From positions 2,343 to 7,792 of the forward strand of contig CAJOED010000101.1 in the NCBI GenBank assembly GCA_905233335.1: DNA of 5,450 bases, written 5' to 3'. Each line of letters starts with the position of its first letter. Positions within the stretch are counted from its first letter, which is position 1. Position numbers and translations under genes: made by a program. Positions 1 through 5,450 of the stretch are shown here, one piece after another. Origin of the DNA: an uncultured Synergistales bacterium. GTDB taxonomy: Bacteria; Synergistota; Synergistia; Synergistales; Aminobacteriaceae. The notes beneath the pieces are model-generated. The model did no database searches, was not told the DNA's origin, and saw only the letters and a list, made by a program, of their open reading frames with translations.

Positions 1-1265
1 TACCCCGTGCCCGTAAGCCCGAAAATTATCGTCTTTTCCTCGCCGGTTTCTTTGCACTTCAGAGCCTCATCGATCGCTGCACGTATTGCGTGAGAACTCT
101 CCGGTGCCGGCAGAATTCCCTCAACACGCGCGAACATCGTAGCGGCCTCGAACACTGCTGTCTGTTCCACCGCACGAGCCTCCATGAGCCCTTCATGATA
201 GAGCTGTGATAGTATGCTGCTCATTCCGTGATAGCGTAACCCTCCCGCATGATTCGCCGACGGTATGAAGTCATGGCCGAGTGTGTACATTTTCGCCATC
301 GGGCAGACCTTCCCCGTGTCGCAGAAATCGTAGGCGAATTTCCCGCGTGTGAAGCTCGGACAGCTTGCAGGTTCAACAGCGATAAACTGATAGTCAGCCT
401 CGCCCCTCAATTTTTCGCCCATGAACGGAGAAATCAGTCCGCCCAAATTCGAGCCGCCTCCAGCACAGCCGATGATGATGTCGGGTTTGATGCCGTACTT
501 CTCACACGCTTTCTTTGTCTCAAGTCCGATTATTGACTGGTGAAGAAGCACCTGATTCAGAACGCTCCCAAGAACGTAGCGATAACCTTCCGTAGAAGCA
601 GCAACCTCTACGGCCTCACTTATCGCGCACCCAAGTGAGCCGGTTGTGCCGGGGTGTTCAGCGTTGATTTTGCGCCCTGCTTCTGTCTCCATTGACGGTG
701 AAGGAGTTACGCTGGCTCCGTATGTCCTCATTACCTCGCGGCGAAAAGGCTTCTGTTCGTACGAAACTTTTACCATGAAGACTTTGCAGTCAAGTCCGAA
801 AAGAGAACATGCCATTGATAACGCTGTGCCCCACTGCCCTGCTCCTGTTTCTGTCGTTACGCCCTTCAAGCCCTGCTGTTTTGCGTAATAAGCCTGAGCC
901 ATTGCCGAATTGAGTTTGTGTGAGCCTGATGTATTATTGCCCTCGAATTTGTAGAAGATGTGCGCGGGTGTGTCGAGTAATTTTTCGAGGAATACGGCGT
1001 GTGTCAGCGGTGAAGGTCTGTACATCTTGTAGCAGTTCAGTATCTCTTCGGGAATGGGTATATATGCGGTGTCGTCGTCGAGTTCCTGGCGTATGAGTTC
1101 GTCGCAGAATATCGGCCTCATGTCCTCGAACGTCATAGGTTTTAGGGTTGCCGGGTGAATGAGGGGTGCGGGCTTTGTCTTCATGTCTGCTCTGACGTTG
1201 TACCAGGACGACGGAATTTCGCTTTCTTCAAGATATATTTTGTACGGAACATCTATTTTGCTCAT
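1..1265 (-). CDS. trpB2: TrpB2-type tryptophan synthase beta-like PLP enzyme (3'-truncated by window edge)
   Basis: This is a fold-type II pyridoxal-phosphate enzyme of the TrpB-related (TrpB2) family. Members condense indole with L-serine (or, in some members, phosphoserine) to make tryptophan in the cytoplasm, often without a TrpA partner. My reading gives 421 codons from the ATG at 1265, ending in GLTGTG plus a partial codon, so a few tens of C-terminal residues lie outside the window. Visible motifs are SHKLNSA with the probable Schiff-base lysine K117, and TETGAGQWG with the probable catalytic E139. Canonical TrpB1 reads GAGQHG here, and the W is typical of TrpB2. GCAGGGSN (266-273) is the PLP phosphate loop, and EGILPAPESSHA (382-393) is another family signature. 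The long N-terminal extension before the catalytic core also fits TrpB2. A strong AGGAGG precedes the start. No trpA or other trp gene is visible, so indole salvage is an inference. The family call is confident; the exact substrate is not. Confidence 0.93.
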   Translation of the reverse strand, partial: MSKIDVPYKIYLEESEIPSSWYNVRADMKTKPAPLIHPATLKPMTFEDMRPIFCDELIRQELDDDTAYIPIPEEILNCYKMYRPSPLTHAVFLEKLLDTPAHIFYKFEGNNTSGSHKLNSAMAQAYYAKQQGLKGVTTETGAGQWGTALSMACSLFGLDCKVFMVKVSYEQKPFRREVMRTYGASVTPSPSMETEAGRKINAEHPGTTGSLGCAISEAVEVAASTEGYRYVLGSVLNQVLLHQSIIGLETKKACEKYGIKPDIIIGCAGGGSNLGGLISPFMGEKLRGEADYQFIAVEPASCPSFTRGKFAYDFCDTGKVCPMAKMYTLGHDFIPSANHAGGLRYHGMSSILSQLYHEGLMEARAVEQTAVFEAATMFARVEGILPAPESSHAIRAAIDEALKCKETGEEKTIIFGLTGTG

Positions 1266-1275
1266 GAATATTTTT

Positions 1276-1281
1276 CCTCCT
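1276..1281 (-). promoter_or_regulatory. Ribosome binding site of trpB2
   Basis: A perfect AGGAGG on the minus strand lies 10 nt upstream of the ATG at 1265. It supports that start, which also begins the expected N-terminal extension of the family. No competing start with a better site is visible nearby. Confidence 0.8.
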
Positions 1282-1298
1282 GCTTTGAGAATTAGAAT

Positions 1299-1327
1299 AT
1301 TATAGTGCAGGTGTAAATTTTCTCATG
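1299..1327 (-). promoter_or_regulatory. Probable sigma70-type promoter for trpB2
   Basis: The minus strand carries a perfect TATAAT at 1304-1299, about 33 nt upstream of the trpB2 start codon. This would give a short leader of roughly 25-30 nt, too short for an attenuator or riboswitch. At 17-nt spacing the -35 position reads CATGAG (1327-1322), a poor match, so the promoter may depend on an activator or be weak. The call rests mainly on the -10 element and its position. Confidence 0.5.
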
Positions 1328-1379
1328 TAGCATAATTGAGCGAAGTATCATCTTGTATTCTTAACAGCAAAGCGCAATT

Positions 1380-1408
1380 TTTACACCCCCCCCGTTTTGT
1401 GATAAAAT
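1380..1408 (+). promoter_or_regulatory. Sigma70-type promoter of the tig-clpP-clpX-engB operon
   Basis: TTTACA (1380-1385) and TAAAAT (1403-1408) are separated by exactly 17 nt. A TG at 1400-1401 one base before the -10 makes it an extended -10 promoter. The predicted start of transcription is near 1415, giving a leader of about 64 nt before tig. The spacer contains a run of eight C (1386-1393), which is unusual because its length sets the -35/-10 distance. No CIRCE element or complete CtsR-type heat-shock operator was recognised around it. Confidence 0.65.
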
Positions 1409-1421
1409 CTCAAAATATTTA

Positions 1422-1444
1422 TGCCCTGTCAAACGTTCAGGGCA
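1422..1444 (+). other. Hairpin in the 5' leader of tig
   Basis: TGCCCTG (1422-1428) and CAGGGCA (1438-1444) are perfect complements, forming a 7-bp stem with a 9-nt loop. If transcription starts near 1415, the stem sits within about 10 nt of the mRNA 5' end. It leaves the Shine-Dalgarno sequence at 1459-1465 free. The following AATTTGTAATC is only weakly U-rich, so an intrinsic terminator is possible but not convincing. mRNA protection from 5'-end-dependent decay, or a protein binding site, are alternatives. Confidence 0.5.
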
Positions 1445-1458
1445 ATTTGTAATCACAC

Positions 1459-1465
1459 AAAGGAG
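1459..1465 (+). promoter_or_regulatory. Ribosome binding site of tig, with long spacing
   Basis: AAAGGAG is a strong Shine-Dalgarno match, but 13 nt separate it from the ATG at 1479, longer than the usual 5-9. No in-frame start lies closer to it, and the protein N-terminus from 1479 matches trigger factor, so the start is kept. Confidence 0.65.
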
Positions 1466-1478
1466 TCCTGAGTTCATA

Positions 1479-2852
1479 ATGAAGACAGAATTGCTGGGGC
1501 AGGAAAAAAATATCGTACGCATAAAACTTGAAATCGAAGCCAGCGAATTCACCAAAGCACTCAACAAAGCACTCGCAGAAATAGCACAGCAGGTAAACAT
1601 TCCCGGTTTCCGCAAAGGCCACGTAAAACGTTCTGTGCTCGAAATGCGCTACGGAAAAGAAGCAATCTACAATGAAGCCCTCGACAAAATCATGAACACC
1701 GAATTACGTCAGATTATCGAGGATTACGACCTTGAACCGATAGAATCACCCTCACTTGCTGTTACGGAAAAAATAGAGGAAGGCAAGGACGTAATCTGTG
1801 AGCTTACTGTTGAAGTCAGGCCGGAAGTTACGCTCCCGGAAGTCGACGGCATGGAGATAGAGAAAGTTGTTACGGAAGTGAATGATGACGCTGTAGACCG
1901 CCTCGCAAAACGTGTACGCATTCAGTTAGCGGACATAAAGCCGGTGGAACGCCCCGTGCAGGACGAGGATCTCGTTGACATCGAGCTGACAATCAGAACA
2001 CTCAACGACGACGGCACAGAAGAATCAGAACAGCCCCGCCCAGAACACACTCACGAGAAAATCAACCTTGCAGACACGACAATACGCGCGGAAGTCAGAG
2101 AAGCCCTCATCGGGAAGTCAAAAGGTGATGAGGCATACGCAAAGTTCGACGTTGAAGAAGGCCACGCCGACAGAACACTCGCAGGGAAACACGTAAGCTA
2201 CAAAATGAAGATAGAGACGGTTTCGGAGTATGTCCTGCCGGAAGTGAATGAGGAGTTCTACAAAAACGTATTCGGCGAAAACACCGACATCAAAGACGAC
2301 GCAGCATTCAGGGCAAGACTCCGCGATGACATCACAAAGCAGGTAACAGAAGACAGCATTACGGACTTGCGGAACAGAGCCATAGATATGGTTGCGGGAA
2401 AAACAACGGTTGAGCTTCCCGATAAGTTCGTAGAGCGTCAGATGCACGCAATGCGACACGACGACGAGCACTGGGCAAAGGACAACAACATAACGCTTGA
2501 TGAGGCATACGGGCTTAATACGGAAGAAGGCCGCAAGGGTTACGAAAATCTTTTGCGCACAAGAGCAGAGATCGCCGTAAAGACCGCGCTGGTTGTTGAC
2601 GAACTCGCGAAAAAATACGATGTCAGAATCGAGAAGGAAGACTTTGAAGCAGAATTTGACAGACGAGCCGAACAGCTTAATGTGTCAAAAGGTTTCGTGG
2701 CAAAATTCTTCTACGAGAACAAAGACCAGCTCGACAGATTGAGCGACCAGTTACGCTGGGACAAAGTAGCCGACACCGTGATTTCGCACATGAACGTGAA
2801 GGAAGTTGCTGAACTCTCGAAACCTGAAGAGGAACAGAAACAGGGAGAATAA
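1479..2852 (+). CDS. tig: Trigger factor, ribosome-associated chaperone
   Basis: Trigger factor binds the large ribosomal subunit at the tunnel exit and shields emerging nascent chains. The 457-residue product is slightly longer than typical members (about 425-435). The N-terminal ribosome-binding domain spans roughly residues 1-115 and holds the docking loop IPGFRKGHVKRSV (41-53). Its GFRKG core is intact, but the usual lysine and proline after it are replaced by H48 and K50. Residues about 160-250 occupy the place of the FKBP-like PPIase domain. The second half (ALIGKSKGDE, then LAGKHVSYKMKIETV) is recognisable, while the central part is acidic and lacks the usual aromatic and glycine-rich pocket residues. 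Residues about 251-440 form the helical chaperone domain, followed by a hydrophilic EEEQKQGE tail. It is first in its operon, and clpP starts 6 nt after its stop. Identity is secure; PPIase activity is doubtful. Confidence 0.95.
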   Translation: MKTELLGQEKNIVRIKLEIEASEFTKALNKALAEIAQQVNIPGFRKGHVKRSVLEMRYGKEAIYNEALDKIMNTELRQIIEDYDLEPIESPSLAVTEKIEEGKDVICELTVEVRPEVTLPEVDGMEIEKVVTEVNDDAVDRLAKRVRIQLADIKPVERPVQDEDLVDIELTIRTLNDDGTEESEQPRPEHTHEKINLADTTIRAEVREALIGKSKGDEAYAKFDVEEGHADRTLAGKHVSYKMKIETVSEYVLPEVNEEFYKNVFGENTDIKDDAAFRARLRDDITKQVTEDSITDLRNRAIDMVAGKTTVELPDKFVERQMHAMRHDDEHWAKDNNITLDEAYGLNTEEGRKGYENLLRTRAEIAVKTALVVDELAKKYDVRIEKEDFEAEFDRRAEQLNVSKGFVAKFFYENKDQLDRLSDQLRWDKVADTVISHMNVKEVAELSKPEEEQKQGE

Positions 2853-2858
2853 CACTAC

Positions 2859-3443
2859 ATGGCTTATTACATACCATACGTCATAGAACAGACCGGCAGG
2901 GGTGAAAGAAGTTATGACATCTACAGCCGGCTGTTGAAGGACAGAATTATTTTTCTCGGCTCCGAAATCATTGATGACGTTGCTAATTCCATTGTTGCTC
3001 AGATGCTTTTTCTTGAGAGCGAAGACCCCGACAAGGACATTAACATATACATAAACAGTCCGGGAGGAAGTGTTACTGCCGGGCTTGCGATATATGACAC
3101 AATGCAGTACATCAAACCCCAAGTATCAACTATATGCGTCGGACTTGCGGCGAGTATGGCGGCTATACTTCTTGCGGGCGGTGCAAAGGGAAAACGTCTC
3201 GCACTCCCGAACGCGGAAGTGATGATACATCAGCCTTTGGGAGGAGCACGGGGTCAGGCCAGCGATATAGAGATACAGGCCAAGAACATAATCAAGACGA
3301 AAGAACGCATGAACAGAATATTAGCGTCGCACACGGGGCAGGATTACGACACAATAGCGCGTGATACCGACCGTGATAACTACATGACAGCGGACGAGGC
3401 TCTGAAGTACGGTCTTATCGACAAAATCATAGAGGCAAGGTAA
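2859..3443 (+). CDS. clpP: ATP-dependent Clp protease, proteolytic subunit ClpP
   Basis: ClpP is a cytoplasmic serine peptidase that assembles into a barrel of two heptamers and degrades proteins threaded in by ClpX or another Clp ATPase. The 194-residue product has the normal length. The catalytic triad is visible as S99 in GLAASMAA, H124 in EVMIHQPLGG and D173 in RDTDRDN, equivalent to Ser98-His123-Asp172 of the Bacillus enzyme. The INSPGGSVTAG strand (65-75), which lines the substrate groove, is intact. The N-terminus (IPYVIEQTGRGERSYDIYSRLL) closely resembles Bacillus ClpP and has no long propeptide. A GGGAG at 2843-2847 inside the end of tig serves as its ribosome binding site, 11 nt from the ATG. 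The adjacent clpX encodes its partner. Nothing is broken or missing. Confidence 0.98.
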   Translation: MAYYIPYVIEQTGRGERSYDIYSRLLKDRIIFLGSEIIDDVANSIVAQMLFLESEDPDKDINIYINSPGGSVTAGLAIYDTMQYIKPQVSTICVGLAASMAAILLAGGAKGKRLALPNAEVMIHQPLGGARGQASDIEIQAKNIIKTKERMNRILASHTGQDYDTIARDTDRDNYMTADEALKYGLIDKIIEAR

Positions 3444-3446
3444 GCA

Positions 3447-4778
3447 ATGCCGAACGACAAAAACAAAACACCGCCGGAAGAAGACAAATGCTCGTTCTGC
3501 GGGAAAACTCGCGCGGAAGCTGACGACATGTTCGACGGGCCGGGCGGGAACGTCAGAATTTGCGACCAGTGTATAGCGTTGTGCAGTATCATGATGGCGG
3601 GAAGGCATCAGCAGCAGGACATGCCTCCCCAGCTAGAGATACCTGAACTCACGCCGTACATGCCGCCTCAAGCATCACAGAAACAGTATTTTACGCGCAA
3701 TAACAACATCAGCATAAAGCCGCGTGAATTGAGCGAGTATTTGGATCAGTACGTTATCGGGCAGTCGCGGGCAAAAAAAGTTGTGTCGGTTGCGGTGTAT
3801 AACCACTACCAGAGAGTGCGAAACAACCTGGAACAGCGGAGTCCTGACGTGGAACTTCAGAAAAGCAACGTGTTACTGCTTGGGCCGACGGGTTCAGGGA
3901 AAACCCTCATAGCACAGACACTGGCGCGGAAACTCAACGTACCTTTTGCGATTGCGGATGCTACGACTCTCACGGAGGCGGGCTATGTCGGTGAGGACGT
4001 AGAGAATATTCTCGTGAGATTACTGCAGGCGGCGGACTATGACCTGAAAGCGGCGGAAAGAGGAATAATCTATCTTGATGAGGTCGACAAAATTTCGCGC
4101 AAGTCGGAGTCAGCGTCGATTACCCGTGATGTTTCAGGTGAGGGAGTACAGCAGGCTCTGCTGAAAATACTTGAGGGCACAATCTCGAACATTCCCCCGA
4201 AAGGCGGACGCAAGCACCCTCATCAGGACTTCATACAGATTAACACCGAAAATATACTCTTCATTTGCGGAGGAGCTTTTGACGGGCTGGAACCGATTGT
4301 AGCGAGAAGGGAGCTGCAGAAGTCTATAGGTTTCGGCGGTGAACTTGCACGGAAATCGGGAAGCTACGAGATTTTGAGCAGGACACAGCCGGAAGACCTC
4401 GTAACATACGGCTTCATTCCCGAACTTGTCGGACGTATTCCCGTAATCGTGGCTCTTGAGGAACTCGACAAAGAAGCGTTCGTGAAGATTTTGCAGGAAC
4501 CGAAAAATGCGCTCGTGAAGCAGTACAGCAAAATTTTCGAGATGGACAACGTAAAGCTAGAGTTCACGCCTGAAGCCCTCGACAGAATAGCAGAACTTGC
4601 CGTGCAGAAAAAGACGGGTGCAAGGGGTTTGCGCTCAATCATGGAGAACTTGATGCTTGATATTGAGTACGAGCTGCCCTCAATGCCCGAAAACGAGAAG
4701 AACGGCAGAAAGTTAGTCATCACGCCTGAATTTGTGAACGACAAGAACATTTCGCTGAAAGACTTACTGCATGACTGA
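3447..4778 (+). CDS. clpX: ATP-dependent Clp protease ATP-binding subunit ClpX
   Basis: ClpX is a hexameric AAA+ unfoldase that recognises tagged or adaptor-delivered proteins and translocates them into ClpP. The 443 residues begin with a zinc-binding dimerisation domain with ligands C15, C18, C39 and C42, followed by a polar, proline- and glutamine-rich linker (about 54-84). The AAA+ core shows Walker A GPTGSGKT (146-153), the GYVG pore loop (179-182), Walker B IIYLDEVDK (207-215), the RKH loop (255-257), the IGF loop that docks onto ClpP (294-296), the probable arginine finger in GRIPV (R330) and sensor 2 in GARGLR (391-396). All key residues are present, so it should be active. It starts 3 nt after the clpP stop, with AAGG at 3437-3440 as a modest ribosome binding site, and its last codons overlap engB. 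Confidence 0.98.
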   Translation: MPNDKNKTPPEEDKCSFCGKTRAEADDMFDGPGGNVRICDQCIALCSIMMAGRHQQQDMPPQLEIPELTPYMPPQASQKQYFTRNNNISIKPRELSEYLDQYVIGQSRAKKVVSVAVYNHYQRVRNNLEQRSPDVELQKSNVLLLGPTGSGKTLIAQTLARKLNVPFAIADATTLTEAGYVGEDVENILVRLLQAADYDLKAAERGIIYLDEVDKISRKSESASITRDVSGEGVQQALLKILEGTISNIPPKGGRKHPHQDFIQINTENILFICGGAFDGLEPIVARRELQKSIGFGGELARKSGSYEILSRTQPEDLVTYGFIPELVGRIPVIVALEELDKEAFVKILQEPKNALVKQYSKIFEMDNVKLEFTPEALDRIAELAVQKKTGARGLRSIMENLMLDIEYELPSMPENEKNGRKLVITPEFVNDKNISLKDLLHD

Positions 4779-5394
4779 ACGAATTTTCACAAGTGCCCGG
4801 CTTGAAGCCACGTGTTTCAATCCGGGTCAATTATTGCCCGAAGATAACTCGCTCCCCGAAATCGCCATAGCAGGACGCTCGAACGTCGGCAAGTCATCGC
4901 TCATCAATGCGCTGTTGTCCGCGAAACTGGCCAAGACAGGACAGACTCCCGGCAAAACCCGGAGCATCAACTTCTACCGTGTGAGTGTTCGTGAGGCAGG
5001 AGAGTTCCGGCTGGTGGATCTTCCGGGCTACGGTTATGCGGCACGGAGCAAGATGGAGCGTAACGAGTGGCAGAAGCTCATAGCGTCGTACATGCGTGGG
5101 CGTGAGGCACTGCGGCTGGTGTGTCATCTCGTGGACTTCCGGCATGGGCTGCTGAAGAACGACAAAGAACTTCAAGAGTATATACGCGGGAACGGGAAAA
5201 ATATATTCGTGGTGTTCACGAAGGCGGACAAAATTGCGCGCGGAAAGTGGAAGAGTATGCGGACGGAATATGTTGCGGCGGGTATGTATTCGTATGATGT
5301 GCCGCTGATAACGTCATCAGAGAAGCGTGCGGGGATTGATGAGCTTTGTGAATTTCTAGCCAAGTTCCTGAAGGAATGTATGCCTTGCCCGTAG
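4771..5394 (+). CDS. engB: Ribosome biogenesis GTP-binding protein EngB/YsxC (YihA)
   Basis: EngB is a TRAFAC-class GTPase needed for late assembly of the large ribosomal subunit. The 207-residue length is normal. The G motifs are in order: G1 GRSNVGKSS (35-43), G2 in TPGKTR (59-64), G3 DLPGYG (83-88), G4 TKAD (150-153) and G5 TSSEKRAG (181-188). The N-terminal segment before G1 is typical of the family. The ATG overlaps the clpX stop by 8 nt (ATGACTGA), and no clear Shine-Dalgarno sequence precedes it, so translation is probably coupled to clpX by re-initiation. In Bacillus, ysxC also closes a tig-clpX cluster, which supports the identification. The C-terminus ends in a C203-x-x-C206 pair of unknown significance. 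It is the last gene of the operon, with a hairpin terminator just downstream. Confidence 0.96.
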   Translation: MTERIFTSARLEATCFNPGQLLPEDNSLPEIAIAGRSNVGKSSLINALLSAKLAKTGQTPGKTRSINFYRVSVREAGEFRLVDLPGYGYAARSKMERNEWQKLIASYMRGREALRLVCHLVDFRHGLLKNDKELQEYIRGNGKNIFVVFTKADKIARGKWKSMRTEYVAAGMYSYDVPLITSSEKRAGIDELCEFLAKFLKECMPCP

Positions 5395-5400
5395 AAGCAG

Positions 5401-5435
5401 AATTCCCCCTGCCATTAACGACAGGGGATTTCTTT
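5401..5435 (+). terminator. Probable Rho-independent terminator of the tig operon
   Basis: CCCCTG (5406-5411) pairs perfectly with CAGGGG (5422-5427) around a 10-nt loop. The stem may extend a few pairs through AATT/ATT with a bulge. It is followed by the T-rich ATTTCTTTC. It starts 7 nt after the engB stop, as expected for the operon end. The tract after the stem on the minus strand is too poor in T to suggest a bidirectional terminator. Confidence 0.65.
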
Positions 5436-5450
5436 CACACTCACGCATTC

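Noticed and set aside
249..888. Plus-strand open frames of 95 and 80 codons
   Set aside because: They are antisense to the well-supported trpB2 frame, have no family resemblance and no convincing ribosome binding sites.
1461..1469. AGGAGTCCT palindrome at the tig ribosome binding site as a self-sequestering hairpin
   Set aside because: The arms are 4 bp with a 1-nt centre, which cannot fold into a stable hairpin. A dimeric protein site remains possible but unsupported.
1266..1478. CIRCE or CtsR heat-shock operator, riboswitch or T-box in the divergent region
   Set aside because: No TTAGCACTC-type inverted repeat and no tandem GGTCAAA heptads were found. The trpB2 leader is too short for a T-box, and the tig leader shows only the single hairpin.
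1361..1622. Minus-strand open frames starting inside tig and reaching into the intergenic region
   Set aside because: They are cysteine- and serine-rich translations antisense to the tig start, with no domain and no supported start, so they are shadows.
2118..3122. Minus-strand open frames of 117 and 123 codons across tig and clpP
   Set aside because: They are antisense to conserved genes with intact catalytic motifs. The hydrophobic stretches arise from reverse reading of acidic codons.
4364..4750. Minus-strand open frame of 128 codons inside clpX
   Set aside because: It is a low-complexity serine and phenylalanine-rich translation opposite the clpX C-terminal domain, with no independent support.

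Overview
The window carries a divergent pair of transcription units from a bacterial chromosome. It holds housekeeping genes of moderate GC content, with no mobile element, CRISPR array, tRNA or rRNA. On the minus strand (1-1265) is the N-terminal 421 codons of a TrpB2-type, pyridoxal-phosphate-dependent tryptophan synthase beta-like enzyme. It runs off the left edge just before its C-terminus. On the plus strand (1479-5394) is a tightly packed cluster: trigger factor (tig), the ClpP peptidase, the ClpX unfoldase and the ribosome-assembly GTPase EngB/YsxC. It is closed by a probable Rho-independent terminator at 5401-5435.

The 213-bp divergent intergenic region (1266-1478) holds the control signals. 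A good sigma70-type promoter for tig (TTTACA, 17-nt spacer, TG-extended TAAAAT) contains a run of eight C in its spacer. A perfect TATAAT faces trpB2. A 7-bp hairpin is predicted close to the 5' end of the tig transcript, and an 8-bp inverted repeat (GGTGTAAA / TTTACACC) has one arm in each promoter.

The plus-strand genes form a protein-biogenesis and quality-control operon. Trigger factor receives nascent chains at the ribosome, ClpX unfolds selected proteins and feeds them to the ClpP chamber, and EngB helps mature the large ribosomal subunit. Intergenic gaps of 6 and 3 nt and an 8-nt overlap argue for one mRNA and translational coupling. The order tig-clpP-clpX resembles the proteobacterial arrangement, while ending the cluster with engB resembles Bacillus. 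The lon gene that often follows clpX is absent at that junction.

The organism cannot be fixed from this window. The Bacillus-like ClpP N-terminus, the TrpB2 enzyme and the tig-clpP-clpX-engB order would fit an anaerobic, non-proteobacterial lineage, with Synergistota as a guess from memory rather than a demonstrated placement. I see no new biological system here. The points most worth checking are the C8 tract in the tig promoter, the 5'-UTR hairpin, and a trigger factor whose ribosome-docking loop and PPIase domain both depart from consensus.
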